DNA of 52,004 nt from a virus, in the IMG/VR virus record IMGVR_UViG_3300036828_001086, positions 1 to 52,004 of that record. One strand, 5' to 3'. The translations under genes were made by a program, and so were the position numbers. Below, in pieces: positions 14,197 through 23,424 of the stretch. Numbering within the stretch: position 1 is the stretch's first letter; each line of letters starts with the position of its first letter. The notes under the pieces are model-generated. The model had not been told where the DNA came from and did not search any database. It saw nothing but the letters and a program-made list of their open reading frames with translations.

Positions 14197-15065
14197 TGGC
14201 CGGTCTCAACATCGGTGCGGCCGTCGCAGCGGCCCTGCAGCCGGTCGTGGCCGAGGCGATGACGCAGGCGGTCTACCTGGCCGAGGACGACCTGGTCCCG
14301 CAGATCATCGCGGCCACCGCTGACGCCACTATGCGAACGGCCCGCACGGTCGTGACTTTCGGGGAGCTGCTCCGCCAGGGAGCGTCCGAGGTCGGACCGA
14401 AACTGGAGGCGGCGAACACCGAGCTGGCCAGAGGCGCCCAGGAGGCCACCATCGCGGCGTACCAGGCGGCCAGGGACGCCGGGCGGCACTCGCCGGCGTA
14501 CCGCACCTCGGCCCGCGATCCTCGCAACACGCGCTACGCCGGCGGGCTGCTGCTCGGCGCCCTGGCCAGCGGAGGATTCGCGACGGCGACCGACAAGGGG
14601 ATCCTGTTCGGCAACGTGCCTTTGCTGGACGGGGCGGCGCGTCAATGGGCTCGCCTCAATTTCGGCGCCGGAGCGGCCGCCGGCGCAGGGTCACCTCGGT
14701 TCAACGTGCATTGGTCGAACCTGGTGGTGGCGTCGATGGGTCTCGAGGAGGCGGCCCGGCCTCCGTTCCGGATCCCGCGTGGTTTCTGGATCAACCGCGA
14801 GGAGTTCTATCCGCTCGGTGAGCTCCCATCGGGGTTCAGCAGAGGCGGCGGGGTCGTCGAGAACCAGGAGCCGCGCATGACCAGGGGGATCCGGGCGGAG
14901 CACTGGTTGGACGCCGGGGTCGGCTATATCGCCGAGAACTTGGGTGAGACGTACCGCAACGTCTACAAGCAGATCTACCGGGAGGCGGCGGGCGCGGTGC
15001 GCGAGGCGGGCGGCGTGACGCTCACCCGTCCGGGCCGTCCTGGGACCTCGGTGGGTATCGAGTGA
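14196..15065 (+). CDS. Virion-associated protein of unknown function
   Basis: A 289-residue protein with an alanine-rich helical N-terminal third (LNIGAAVAAALQPVVAEAM), a glycine/alanine-rich middle (YAGGLLLGALASGGFATATD) and a C-terminal part with conserved-looking aromatic motifs (IPRGFWINREEFYPLGELP, RAEHWLDAGVGYIAENLG). ATG 14196 overlaps the preceding stop. It closes the neck block; the next genes are adhesin-like. A minor structural role is likely from position alone. Confidence 0.65.
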   Translation: MAGLNIGAAVAAALQPVVAEAMTQAVYLAEDDLVPQIIAATADATMRTARTVVTFGELLRQGASEVGPKLEAANTELARGAQEATIAAYQAARDAGRHSPAYRTSARDPRNTRYAGGLLLGALASGGFATATDKGILFGNVPLLDGAARQWARLNFGAGAAAGAGSPRFNVHWSNLVVASMGLEEAARPPFRIPRGFWINREEFYPLGELPSGFSRGGGVVENQEPRMTRGIRAEHWLDAGVGYIAENLGETYRNVYKQIYREAAGAVREAGGVTLTRPGRPGTSVGIE

Positions 15066-15106
15066 CACTCAAATGACACCTTCTACCAGCCGAGAAGAGC
15101 TGTTGC

Positions 15107-15505
15107 GTGAGCACACCGACAACCACTGATCCCCACACCCTCACGGTCCGTCAGGGCAAGACGTATCGCGTCGTTTTCCGGATCAAGGACGCGGCCGGCA
15201 ACCCGGTGTCCTTGCAGGGCTACGGGGCCCGGTTCCAGATCCTGAACCGGCCTGACGGCACGGCGCTGATCAACGTGGACGACACCATGGCTGATCCCGG
15301 CAACCCGGCTGACGCCAACGTGCAGCTCGAGCCGGGCGCCACCCCGGCCATCGGGGAGATCCACGTGCGTTTAGGGGCCGACGAGACTCTGCTCCTTAGC
15401 CGAACGGGTGTGTACGACTGCGGGATCTACTCGAAGGTCGACGCCACCGAGGTTCAGCCGGTGTCGTCGGGTCCGCTGGTCGTCCTGCGGGTGGGTGACG
15501 AATGA
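15107..15505 (+). CDS. Small beta-rich structural protein (fibre-base-like)
   Basis: A 132-residue protein from GTG 15107. Its core, LTVRQGKTYRVVFRIKDAAG followed by VSLQGYGARFQILNRPDG, resembles the Ig-like or BppU N-terminal domain used by phages to attach fibres, where a substrate-less beta sandwich is followed by binding modules. Its stop overlaps the next ATG. It is the first gene of the adhesin block, so a base or adaptor role is likely but inferred. Confidence 0.62.
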   Translation: MSTPTTTDPHTLTVRQGKTYRVVFRIKDAAGNPVSLQGYGARFQILNRPDGTALINVDDTMADPGNPADANVQLEPGATPAIGEIHVRLGADETLLLSRTGVYDCGIYSKVDATEVQPVSSGPLVVLRVGDE

Positions 15506-16008
15506 GCGAGCTGCAGATCAACGAGCTGGTCGTCGAGGTCGAGCAGAGCCCGCCGTGGGCGGGTCAGGTCGTCGAGGTCGACGAGGACGGCACAGGTCAG
15601 ACCATCGAGGTGGTGGGCGTCGGCCTGCAGGGACCGCAGGGACCGGCCGGTCAGCCGGTGACCAGCTACCCCTTCACCATGCTCGGGGAGCTCAGCGTTT
15701 TCCCCGGGGTGGTGCGCCTACCGATCCCGTTGAAGGGGAACATCCTCTCGGTGATCGCCACGGTGGGCACACCGCCGGCCGGTTCGGCGATCGTGGTTGA
15801 GGTACTGAAGAACGGGCAGCCGGTTTTCGTGACCGCGCCTCGGCCGACCATTCAGGTCGGGGCCATGGTGAGCGCAGAGGCGATCCCGGACGTGACGGCG
15901 GTGGCCGTCGGGGACTATTTGACCGTCAACGTGGTGCAAGTGGGATCCGCGACCCCCGGTGCCGATCTATGTGTCGTGGTCGCTGTCGTCCACACGGAGG
16001 CAGCGTGA
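15502..16008 (+). CDS. Structural protein with short collagen-like segment
   Basis: A 168-residue protein. Residues 1-35 are acidic and beta-rich, then GLQGPQGPAGQP gives about three Gly-X-Y triplets, a trimerisation-type linker common in phage fibres, and the C-terminal 110 residues form a beta-sandwich-like domain (GNILSVIATVGTPPAGSAIV). It most probably forms a trimeric appendage joined to the protein encoded at 15107, which overlaps it by four bases. Confidence 0.68.
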   Translation: MSELQINELVVEVEQSPPWAGQVVEVDEDGTGQTIEVVGVGLQGPQGPAGQPVTSYPFTMLGELSVFPGVVRLPIPLKGNILSVIATVGTPPAGSAIVVEVLKNGQPVFVTAPRPTIQVGAMVSAEAIPDVTAVAVGDYLTVNVVQVGSATPGADLCVVVAVVHTEAA

Positions 16009-16052
16009 GCTGTGTTGAAATGTCGATGCAGTAGCGAAAGGGAAGGGTAGGC

Positions 16053-16391
16053 ATGAGCGATACTCCGCCAGAGAGAGAAAGCAGAGCATGCGCGAAGTGC
16101 GGGGTGACCGATACGCATGCTCACCATGTCCAGTACGTGGCGTTCGTCCACCCGGTCACGGGTGAAGGGACCGATCTCTCGGTGTCCAAGCACATTCAGT
16201 GCTGCGCCGAGGATGGCTGCCCGATCTGCACCGTCGACGTGGATCAGGCCGCTCAGACGCTGACCGACACGGCCCCGTCGGACGAGTTCACCGCGCTGAT
16301 GCAGACCAAGGGCTCAGAGCACCTCCAGGTGCTCTTCGACACCGTGGGGGTCGAGTCCCCGGAGTTCCAGACCACGGCGACGGAGGCATAG
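16053..16391 (+). CDS. Small protein with Cys/His zinc-binding cluster
   Basis: A 112-residue protein whose first half carries CAKCGVTDTHAHHVQYVAF and then QCCAEDGCPIC: four Cys pairs or singles and three His, a pattern that fits one structural zinc site, with some likeness to degenerate HNH or treble-clef fingers. The HNH catalytic residues are not evident. A strong AAAGGGAAGGG ribosome site precedes ATG 16053. The C-terminal half is acidic. Function is unknown; its place among fibre genes suggests a structural or assembly role. Confidence 0.62.
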   Translation: MSDTPPERESRACAKCGVTDTHAHHVQYVAFVHPVTGEGTDLSVSKHIQCCAEDGCPICTVDVDQAAQTLTDTAPSDEFTALMQTKGSEHLQVLFDTVGVESPEFQTTATEA

Positions 16392-16781
16392 ATGGCGAAC
16401 TTGGTGCAGGCTGAGGCCAACGCCCTGCTGGCCGCGTCGTCGGGGCAGACGGCCTACCCGGCGGTCACCGCGCCGATCAAGGTGGCACTGGTCACCATCA
16501 TCGGCACGGCGACGGCTCCGGGCACCGAGGTGACTCCGGGCGCCAACGCCTACGCCCGTCAGACGATCACCTTCGCGGCGGCGTCGGGCGGTTCGATCAC
16601 CTCCAACTTGCTGATGACCTGGACGAACATGCCACCGGTGACGGTGGTCGGCGTAGACGAATGGGACTCGGCCGGCACACCGGTCAGACGGTGGTTCGGT
16701 CTGTTGTCAGCCTCGAAGGCCGTCAACGCGGGTGACACTTTTTCTATCGCCTCGGGGTCGTACACCAAGACGCTGAGTTAG
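16392..16781 (+). CDS. Tail appendage protein, paralogue of 46251
   Basis: A 129-residue beta-rich protein that starts directly after the previous stop. Its motifs (GANAYARQTITFAAASGGS, a central TWTNMPPVTVVGVDEWD, VNAGDTFSIASGSYT) line up with the 117-residue protein at 46251 (GRKAITFAASSGGSQASNSA, GGQSYVYFGLWTAITAGTYL). This small beta-sandwich family is frequent in actinophage minor tail regions. Having one copy in each fibre block suggests a shared attachment or capping role. Confidence 0.7.
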   Translation: MANLVQAEANALLAASSGQTAYPAVTAPIKVALVTIIGTATAPGTEVTPGANAYARQTITFAAASGGSITSNLLMTWTNMPPVTVVGVDEWDSAGTPVRRWFGLLSASKAVNAGDTFSIASGSYTKTLS

Positions 16782-16792
16782 CGGTCCGGCCA

Positions 16793-17335
16793 ATGCCGGT
16801 TGACCTGTTCTCTGAGTACTACAGGTGGACCGTCACTGCTGGCGGCACCAGCGCGCCCACGTCAGGGGCGTCCGAGACTCTCACGGTGGCGTCGTCAACG
16901 GGGGCACCCCCTGCGTCCAATGGCGCTTCGCCTACGACCCAGTTCCGGATCGTGGATGCGGCGGACACCAACGCGCCGCCGGAGATCATGGTCGTCACCA
17001 ATGTGTCGGGCACGAGCTGGATAGTGACGAGAGGCGGCGAGGGGGCAGCGCCGTGGGCGCACGCCGGTGGCTGGACGGCGCTGCCGGTTCTGACTGCTCA
17101 GGCGTTGCAGAGCCTATCGACAGTTGCGAAATTCGCTGGGGCGCTCAACGGATCTGCTTCGCCGGAAACGATCACTCACAACTTGAATACGAGGGACATC
17201 ATCGTGGCTGTGTATAACGGTGCATCGCCTTACGGCGCCGTTTCGGTCGACTGGGCACCCACCACCGTCAACACGGTGACCATCACTTATAGCCCTGCCT
17301 TGGGATCCGGATATCGCTGCGTGGTGGTGGGCTGA
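16793..17335 (+). CDS. Fibre adaptor / minor tail protein
   Basis: A 180-residue protein. The N-terminal half has the fibre-associated pattern TVASSTGAPPASNGASPTTQ ... RIVDAADTNAPPEIMVVTNV ... VTRGGEGAAPWAHAGGW, which in many actinobacterial and phage fibres precedes a shaft. The C-terminal part (HNLNTRDIIVAVYNGASPYG) is a small beta domain that is also seen at the start of the gene at 19708 (SHNFGTLNVLVQAWD). The stop overlaps the next ATG. It likely links fibre and virion. Confidence 0.7.
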   Translation: MPVDLFSEYYRWTVTAGGTSAPTSGASETLTVASSTGAPPASNGASPTTQFRIVDAADTNAPPEIMVVTNVSGTSWIVTRGGEGAAPWAHAGGWTALPVLTAQALQSLSTVAKFAGALNGSASPETITHNLNTRDIIVAVYNGASPYGAVSVDWAPTTVNTVTITYSPALGSGYRCVVVG

Positions 17336-18984
17336 TGAGTCCCAGATCTTACGGCACCACCAACGCCATTCCCCTCGCCTCGCCGCCTCCTATTGGTGCG
17401 GCGGGGGACTCCTACTACGACACGACCTACAAGACACTGTGCATCTCGGATGGCACGGCTTGGGGTGCAGTGGCTGGCCAGTATACGACGAATATTGTCG
17501 TCGATTACGGGACGACCGATCTACTCCCGTCGTACACCTACAACAATGCCGCCGGTACCATCACTTCCACTGTCAACGCTGTTTTCACTGTCGATGGGGC
17601 CAGCCCGGCGGCGGGCAGACGGATCCTGGTCAAGAACTCGCAGGGTGTCGTCGCTGGGCAGAACGGTCTTTATGCGGTTACCAATCCCGGTTCGGCCTCG
17701 ACCCCCTGGATATTGACCAGAACGAACGACCCGATCACAACCGGAACGCAGGTCTACATCCGCAATGGGTCCACGCTGGCGAACTCTGTGTGGCTGCAGC
17801 AGAACGGGCCTCCTCCGATCACCCTCGGCACCACTGCGCAGCTATGGATGGTTGTGGGGCAGCTCCAGGTCACTGGCAACAACGCCGGTGTTCCTGGCTT
17901 CGTCGGAACCGCTCAGGGCGGTCTTCCAACCGGGGGCTCTGCTGGTCAGGTGCTGGCCAAGAACTCCGCCACCAGTTACGACACGTTGTGGGTGTCTCCT
18001 TACGGCACGATCATGGGTGCCCCGGCTGACTTCAACGGCGATACCACGACCGGTATCTATTTCCAACTCAGCAGTAACCCGAACGGACCGCCGGGTAATG
18101 TCGAGTACGGGTTCCTGCAGGTCTTCAACTTCAATGCAACCAACATCACCCAGGTATGGACGGCAGAGGACGGCACCCAACACGCGATGCGGGGCTACAC
18201 GGGTGCTTGGTCTCCGTGGCAGACCGGTATCCCGCCGGCGGTGGCGACAACCGTTGCTGGTCCTGATGCGTTCGGTGCGGCGTCGGTCGTGGGTTCCAGC
18301 GCGTTGTATGCCAGGGCTGACCACCATCACGGGTTGCCAGCCACACCGGCTCCGTATGCTCAGGTGCAGGCAACAGCACCGAATGCCAGTGCTCCCGCCA
18401 TTGCTCCCCCTGCTGGCTTCCTGTGGGTGGACAACTCGACCACGGCCACCTGGGCGGCGGCACCGTTCTTCCCCAGCCAGACGCCGCCGGTCTCGGGGTT
18501 CAACTCCTTCACCGACGGTGCCGGGGACGTATGGGTGTCCCTCAACGGGAGTGCGTGGAAGAGAGCACGGGATGCTCTGCACTGTCGGGTGTACCGGAAT
18601 ACTGCCTTTACGCCTACTGTCGCCTGGGCTGCTGTCCTCTTCGATACTGTCGATCGTGATCTCACTGCTCTCTATGCGCCTGCCACTGGACGCTTCACGG
18701 CCCCGGTGGCGGGCTGGTACCTGGTCAACGGCATCATCAACAGCGGAGCTCCTGCAACGGGCCAATACATCAACTCGGCCATCTACAAAAACGGGGCATC
18801 GTATGCGAACACCGGTCAGCAGACCTACAGCGGTTCTGGGAACTGGCCGGTAGCCTATACGTCGGCAACGCTCTGGGCTGCTGCCGGAGACTACTTCCAG
18901 GTTTACCTGTCAGCGACTATCCCTTCGATTGCCCCTGGTAGTCAATCATTTTGGGCCACCTTCGATTACATGGGGACGGGCTGA
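17335..18984 (+). CDS. Tail fibre with pyocin-knob-like and C1q-like domains
   Basis: A 549-residue fibre. Residues 1-200 have the usual fibre pattern (GDSYYDTTYKTLCISDGTAWG ... ILVKNSQGVVAGQNGLYAV). About residues 220-300 (GAPADFNGDTTTGIYFQLSS to RGYTGAWSPWQTG) match the pyocin knob fold. After a linker (SGFNSFTDGAGDVWVSLNGS) the C-terminal 130 residues (YRNTAFTPTVAWAAVLFDTV, GRFTAPVAGWYLVNG) look like a trimeric C1q/TNF-like jelly roll, often the receptor-binding head. The next two genes repeat the linker and head, so this appears to be a fibre family produced by tandem duplication. Confidence 0.82.
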   Translation: MSPRSYGTTNAIPLASPPPIGAAGDSYYDTTYKTLCISDGTAWGAVAGQYTTNIVVDYGTTDLLPSYTYNNAAGTITSTVNAVFTVDGASPAAGRRILVKNSQGVVAGQNGLYAVTNPGSASTPWILTRTNDPITTGTQVYIRNGSTLANSVWLQQNGPPPITLGTTAQLWMVVGQLQVTGNNAGVPGFVGTAQGGLPTGGSAGQVLAKNSATSYDTLWVSPYGTIMGAPADFNGDTTTGIYFQLSSNPNGPPGNVEYGFLQVFNFNATNITQVWTAEDGTQHAMRGYTGAWSPWQTGIPPAVATTVAGPDAFGAASVVGSSALYARADHHHGLPATPAPYAQVQATAPNASAPAIAPPAGFLWVDNSTTATWAAAPFFPSQTPPVSGFNSFTDGAGDVWVSLNGSAWKRARDALHCRVYRNTAFTPTVAWAAVLFDTVDRDLTALYAPATGRFTAPVAGWYLVNGIINSGAPATGQYINSAIYKNGASYANTGQQTYSGSGNWPVAYTSATLWAAAGDYFQVYLSATIPSIAPGSQSFWATFDYMGTG

Positions 18985-18987
18985 TCG

Positions 18988-19704
18988 ATGCCGACGCTGA
19001 AGTACTGGGATGTCACGTCGGGGCAGTACATTGCCATCACCCCGGTGGGTCCGACCTACGCCAACGTCGCCGCTACCGCCCCCAATGCTGCCGCCCCGGT
19101 GATCAACCCGCCCAACGGGTTCCTGTGGGTGGACACCTCGACCACTGCTTCCTTTGTGGCGACCCCGTACTACCCGCCCCAGACCCCACCGGCCAGCGGA
19201 TTCAACAGCTTCACCGACTCCGGTGGCGAGGTCTGGGTGTCTCTCAACGGGAGTGCCTGGAAGAAGGCTCGGGACGGGCTTCATGCTTTCTACTACAGGA
19301 ATGCTGCCTACACCCTAGTGGTGGGAACAGTCACTGCTTTGCCATACGATACAAGGGCGAATGACACCTATGGACTGTATAACGCCTCCACTGCTCGGAT
19401 GACCTTTCCGGTAACGGGGTGGTGGAGTATTCACACACAGATGAACGTGAACTTCACTGCGGCGGGCCAGTATGGTCAAACACTTCTGCAATATATCAGC
19501 GGAGGGGGCGGTCCTGGTAACTATGCCAATAGCGTCATCGGCACCTCTGGTGCCGCCGTATGGTCATCTATTGAGTCCACTTATACGGCTTTTTTCGGCA
19601 GTGGGAACCAACTGGAGACAGATGCCCTCGCTAGTGCAGCACTACCCGTGAATTCTGGACCAGCAAACTCCTTCCTCACTATCGACTACCTCGGGACGGG
19701 CTAA
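18988..19704 (+). CDS. Short fibre with C1q-like head, second of three
   Basis: A 238-residue protein that begins MPTLKYWD, passes through a TANVAATAPNA-type spacer and the linker SGFNSFTDSGGEVWVSLNGS, then ends in a jelly-roll head (YYRNAAYTLVVGTVTALPYD, RMTFPVTGWWSIHTQ) closing in DYLGTG, as the gene at 17335 closes in DYMGTG. The head sequence differs far more than the linker, as expected if receptor-binding specificity is under diversifying change. It starts three bases after the preceding stop with no clear ribosome site, so translation is probably coupled. Confidence 0.8.
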   Translation: MPTLKYWDVTSGQYIAITPVGPTYANVAATAPNAAAPVINPPNGFLWVDTSTTASFVATPYYPPQTPPASGFNSFTDSGGEVWVSLNGSAWKKARDGLHAFYYRNAAYTLVVGTVTALPYDTRANDTYGLYNASTARMTFPVTGWWSIHTQMNVNFTAAGQYGQTLLQYISGGGGPGNYANSVIGTSGAAVWSSIESTYTAFFGSGNQLETDALASAALPVNSGPANSFLTIDYLGTG

Positions 19705-19707
19705 CCG

Positions 19708-20973
19708 ATGGCACAACTGAAGTACTGGGACGCGGGGTCGGCGCAATACGTCGCCCTGCCGGGGCTGGTGACGGGTGGATCCCTGGTCAGCAGCACCATT
19801 CTCAACACCCCTACGGTGGCGAGCTCGCCCTACACGATCTCCCACAACTTCGGCACCCTCAACGTGCTGGTGCAGGCGTGGGACGTGGTCACGGGTGACC
19901 TGATCATCACCCGGATGCACTTGGCCGACGCCAACCACGTCCAGGTCTACTTCGAGCAGAACGCACCCAACAACGTCAACGTGCTCGTCCTGGGCAACGG
20001 CGGCAGCCTGGCCTCTGCTCCTGTGGTGGCTGCTCGGATGACCAACACCACTGTCGCCCAGCATCTCGCTGGGGGTCCCGTGTCTCTCGTCTACGGTACC
20101 GTGGAGTACGACTCAAATGCTGCTTGCAATGCAGCCAACGGCACCTTCACGGTTCCCGCCGGTCAGGGAGGGGACTACTTGGTGACTGGGGGATGGGCGA
20201 CTACCAACTTGGCAGGAGGCAACACACTGGCTGCCGAGATCTACAAAAACGGTGTCATCTATGCGGATGGGAGCCAGGTTACTTTCGCTGGTTCGGGGAT
20301 TTCTGTATACGTCTCCACTGTGGTGCGCTGCAACGCCGGGGACACACTCCAGGTGATGGCAGCCCCCGGAGCAGCTTGTGATGTGTTCATCGGCGGTAAC
20401 TGGGTCTACATGTCGGTCCACCGGATCGTTCCCAACCTCCAGGCGGTGGGAGCCTACGTTCCGCCACAGGTTCCGCCGCCCTCCGGGTTCAACAGCTTCA
20501 CCGACCCCAGTGGAGAGGTGTGGATCTCCCGCAACGGCAGCACATGGAAACGGGCACGCGCTGCGCTCCACAGTCGGGTGTTTCGCAACGTAGCATGGAC
20601 GATTGGCACCGCCGCTGCCGTCGTCAATTTCGACACCACTGTCCGAGACGACTACGCGATCTACACCAGTGCTGGAGTGTTCGTTGCTCCCATCGCTGGC
20701 TGGTACTCAGTGTTTCTCAATATCGCTGCTACGTACGGTACGCCACCGTTCTGGCTGACTGGAAGCTTGTACCTGAATGGTGGTCGGGTCGGATACCCGA
20801 CAGCGAATGGACCGGCAGGCCAGAACTGGATAGCGCTTGTCTTCAGTGAGTCGTACTCCCTGGCAGCCGGCGACCAGCTGTATTTCACTGTGGCTGGATC
20901 GGTGGCCAGTATCGGGGGCGGAACGGGAAACGATCTGGGCGCTATGGGCATGAGCTACCTCGGTCCAGGATGA
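19708..20973 (+). CDS. Fibre with two C1q-like domains, third of three
   Basis: A 421-residue protein starting MAQLKYWDAGSAQYVAL like its neighbour. An N-terminal beta domain (residues 20-105) is followed by a first jelly-roll domain at about 110-235 (GTFTVPAGQGGDYLVTGGW, AEIYKNGVIYADGSQ), the linker SGFNSFTDPSGEVWISRNGS, and a second jelly-roll head from about residue 285 (FRNVAWTIGTAAAVVNFDTT, GVFVAPIAGWYSVF). It ends SYLGPG. The double head suggests fusion of a fourth copy into this gene. Confidence 0.8.
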   Translation: MAQLKYWDAGSAQYVALPGLVTGGSLVSSTILNTPTVASSPYTISHNFGTLNVLVQAWDVVTGDLIITRMHLADANHVQVYFEQNAPNNVNVLVLGNGGSLASAPVVAARMTNTTVAQHLAGGPVSLVYGTVEYDSNAACNAANGTFTVPAGQGGDYLVTGGWATTNLAGGNTLAAEIYKNGVIYADGSQVTFAGSGISVYVSTVVRCNAGDTLQVMAAPGAACDVFIGGNWVYMSVHRIVPNLQAVGAYVPPQVPPPSGFNSFTDPSGEVWISRNGSTWKRARAALHSRVFRNVAWTIGTAAAVVNFDTTVRDDYAIYTSAGVFVAPIAGWYSVFLNIAATYGTPPFWLTGSLYLNGGRVGYPTANGPAGQNWIALVFSESYSLAAGDQLYFTVAGSVASIGGGTGNDLGAMGMSYLGPG

Positions 20974-20974
20974 C

Positions 20975-22882
20975 ATGGCCTGGACGAGGGTACAGGCGAC
21001 CCAGGGGGCGCTCACCGACACGGGCGCCGCGACGAACTCTTACCTTCTTGTCCCTGGCTCCCCCATCACTGTCGGGAACACGATCGTCCTCTTCGCCCAC
21101 GTCCTCACCGATAACCCCATCCCTACTATCAGCGGCGCTATCGACAGCGTCGGGAATGCCTACACCCGTGTTGGTCGGGTCGTCTGGACACCGTCTGCCG
21201 GGGTAACCCACAACCTTCAGATCTTCATAGCCCCCATCACCGCCGGGGGTGGGACTACTCCCCAGATTACGGTGAGCAGTAACAGTGGGGGAACCTTCAA
21301 CTGCGAACAAATGGGGATGTTGGAATACGCCAGTCTTCCGAATTCTGTGGATGTCGTTGCCCTTGGCACCGGAGTTGTGAACAGTCTGACCATTCCATCC
21401 GGGACCACGCTGCCTACCGCTGGGGCTGGGGAACTGGTTCTCGGTTTCTTCGCTGATACTGGGATCGCCGCCGCCAACCTCACCGTAGGATCTGCCTCCC
21501 CCGCAGCTACTCGGGTTGCCGCTCTGTCCACTAACCAGCAAGCCATCCGCAAGCAAAGCTGGATGATCACTGAGGGAACGACAACCGCTTCTGCTACGGC
21601 CTCAATCACCGCTTCCGCTTCTGGCAGTGACTCAGGCGTCGGCATGGTCGCTGTTTTCGGAGCAGCACCTCTGCCAGCGATAGCAATGCATCCAACGGCG
21701 AGCATGACTGTTGGTGCAACCGCGTATCGGGCAGTCTCTGTTGTCCAGAGCGGAGGATGGTTTTCAACTACCACTCCCCCCTCCCTGGCTGTGTCGATGA
21801 GTCCCATCACTCCAGGCAACTCGGTTGTCGTCGTCGCCCAGAGTTTCAGCGCCGTCAACGTCGCCTCCATCAGTGGCTGCGGAGTCGTCTGGCAGAAGGC
21901 CATCTCCGGTATCGCTCAGGGGGTTGCGTCAGGGAGCCTCGACGTTTGGTACGGAGTCAACTCGCCCGGTGGGAACTCCACCGCGACTATCCTCTTCGGA
22001 GGAGCGAGAGGCGGGGGGAGCAACAACTTCGGCGTCATCATGGAGACCTCACCGATCTCTCTGGAGCAGGCCGTCAAGGTCGAGAGCGTCACCGGTCTGA
22101 TCGCTAGCCCAGCAGTGACACCGGGTGCCGTCGGGGATCTGCTTATCGGAACGATCACCGCCAACACCACCTTTGGCAGTGTCTTGCCCTGGCACGGTCT
22201 GAACCCTGTTGGGGATTATCAGATCCATGGGTATCTTGTCGCCACGTCCACGGCTTCTCAGCAGATGACACCGGCTGGCTCTCCCAACACTGGGTATTCC
22301 GCCGCCACCGTCGTCTTCAAACCCGCCAACACAGGGGTGAAGTTCTACACGGCTGAGGATCTGGGCGGCGGGGTTCAGGCCGTCAACCTGCCCGATCCCC
22401 TCAACCCCCAGGACGTGGCGACCAAGCACTACGTGGACAACCATCCACCGACGCTGTTCTCTGGGCAGATCCTGTGGGAAACCGCCTATGTCATGATCTG
22501 CAACAACAACAGCTACACGGGTGGCTGGGCCACTCTGACCACCGGCCCTAACGTCCAGACCATCACCAAGCAGCGAGCCAACACGGGCATCCGGGTGAAG
22601 ATGAGCACCACCTGTTTTGCCACCGTGGCCGGGAATATCTACTACGGAGTGTCTGTCAACGGTTCCCCCCTCGTGCAGCTCGGTCGGATGTACTTCAACA
22701 CCATCAACACCCACATGACCTTCCCGTGGACCAAGTGGACCTTGTTGTCAGGCACCTATTCTCAACTCAACACAACCGGGAGCATGAACGTGACCTTCTA
22801 CGTCAGCACCGATGCAGGCGTGACTTGGAACACCAACAGCGGCGACTGGGTCACTTGGCTCATCTCGGAGATCATGCCGTGA
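20975..22882 (+). CDS. Large modular fibre protein with ATKxYVD repeat motif
   Basis: A 635-residue protein. Two beta-sandwich modules (about residues 1-230 and 245-450), of the type with a GNTIVLFAHV / IDSVGNAYTRV pattern, are separated by one 20-residue unit (AIAMHPTASMTVGATAYRAV) of the kind that makes up the giant array downstream. From about residue 454, VKFYTAEDLGGGVQAVNLPD then PQDVATKHYVDNH is the side-tail-fibre motif, followed by a 145-residue C-terminal domain ending LISEIMP. The last part is repeated in the next two genes. It probably forms a trimeric adhesin. Confidence 0.75.
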   Translation: MAWTRVQATQGALTDTGAATNSYLLVPGSPITVGNTIVLFAHVLTDNPIPTISGAIDSVGNAYTRVGRVVWTPSAGVTHNLQIFIAPITAGGGTTPQITVSSNSGGTFNCEQMGMLEYASLPNSVDVVALGTGVVNSLTIPSGTTLPTAGAGELVLGFFADTGIAAANLTVGSASPAATRVAALSTNQQAIRKQSWMITEGTTTASATASITASASGSDSGVGMVAVFGAAPLPAIAMHPTASMTVGATAYRAVSVVQSGGWFSTTTPPSLAVSMSPITPGNSVVVVAQSFSAVNVASISGCGVVWQKAISGIAQGVASGSLDVWYGVNSPGGNSTATILFGGARGGGSNNFGVIMETSPISLEQAVKVESVTGLIASPAVTPGAVGDLLIGTITANTTFGSVLPWHGLNPVGDYQIHGYLVATSTASQQMTPAGSPNTGYSAATVVFKPANTGVKFYTAEDLGGGVQAVNLPDPLNPQDVATKHYVDNHPPTLFSGQILWETAYVMICNNNSYTGGWATLTTGPNVQTITKQRANTGIRVKMSTTCFATVAGNIYYGVSVNGSPLVQLGRMYFNTINTHMTFPWTKWTLLSGTYSQLNTTGSMNVTFYVSTDAGVTWNTNSGDWVTWLISEIMP

Positions 22883-23424
22883 AGCTCTACTCCGCGGTCG
22901 ACCTCGGGAGTGGTGTCAAGGAGATCAACAGTCCTGACCCCGTCAACCCACAGGACGCCGCCACCAAGGGGTACGTGGATCGAGGCTCGTCGCTGTTCGC
23001 CTATTGGGAGATGATCACCCAGGGCAACTCGGTAGCCAACAACTACGGCGGAGGATGGGCCAACGGTGGCGGGCTACCTCCGACGGTCACGATCACCAAG
23101 CTCTACGCCACCACCAGGATCCGGGTCAAGCTCTACAACGTCTCGGCCTGGGCGACCGTTGGCGTGGGCAACATCTACTACGGAGCCGCTGTCAATGGCG
23201 GGGCCGTTCAGGTTCTCACCCGGTACTACTTCAACCGCCTCGGCGTTCGGGCCGGTTTCCCGTTCGGGGTGGCCGACTTCGTCCCCGGTAGCTACGCCCA
23301 GGTCAATGCCACCGGCAATATGAGTGTGGTCTTCTACGTCCAGACTGATGCTGGCTGCGGCTGGAACGTGGATACCGGTGACTGTCAACTTGGTCCAGCC
23401 GGTGTGATCTCGGAGATGCCCTGA
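22879..23424 (+). CDS. Short fibre protein with ATKxYVD motif, second copy
   Basis: A 181-residue protein that matches the last 180 residues of the protein at 20975: VKLYSAVDLGSGVKEINSPD, PQDAATKGYVDRG, a beta-rich middle (NIYYGAAVNGGAVQVLTRY) and the ending VISEMP. GTG 22879 overlaps the upstream stop by four bases, so the annotated start begins exactly where the shared module begins. It appears to be a free-standing duplicate of the fibre tip. Confidence 0.75.
   Translation: MKLYSAVDLGSGVKEINSPDPVNPQDAATKGYVDRGSSLFAYWEMITQGNSVANNYGGGWANGGGLPPTVTITKLYATTRIRVKLYNVSAWATVGVGNIYYGAAVNGGAVQVLTRYYFNRLGVRAGFPFGVADFVPGSYAQVNATGNMSVVFYVQTDAGCGWNVDTGDCQLGPAGVISEMP

Noticed and set aside
14196-15065. 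Holin or membrane protein in the Gly/Ala-rich stretch YAGGLLLGALASGG
   Set aside because: The stretch is too short and too glycine-rich for a clear transmembrane helix, and the rest of the protein is soluble and much longer than a holin.
16053-16391. Second HNH endonuclease
   Set aside because: The Cys/His spacing recalls a treble clef, but no DH or HH followed by N and H in the right order is present, so only a zinc-binding protein is called.
23386-23396. Half-match (CAACTTGGTCC) to the 15-bp palindrome inside a fibre gene
   Set aside because: Only 11 of 15 bases match, the dyad is lost and the site is coding. It may be chance, as may the 12-base match at 27749-27760.
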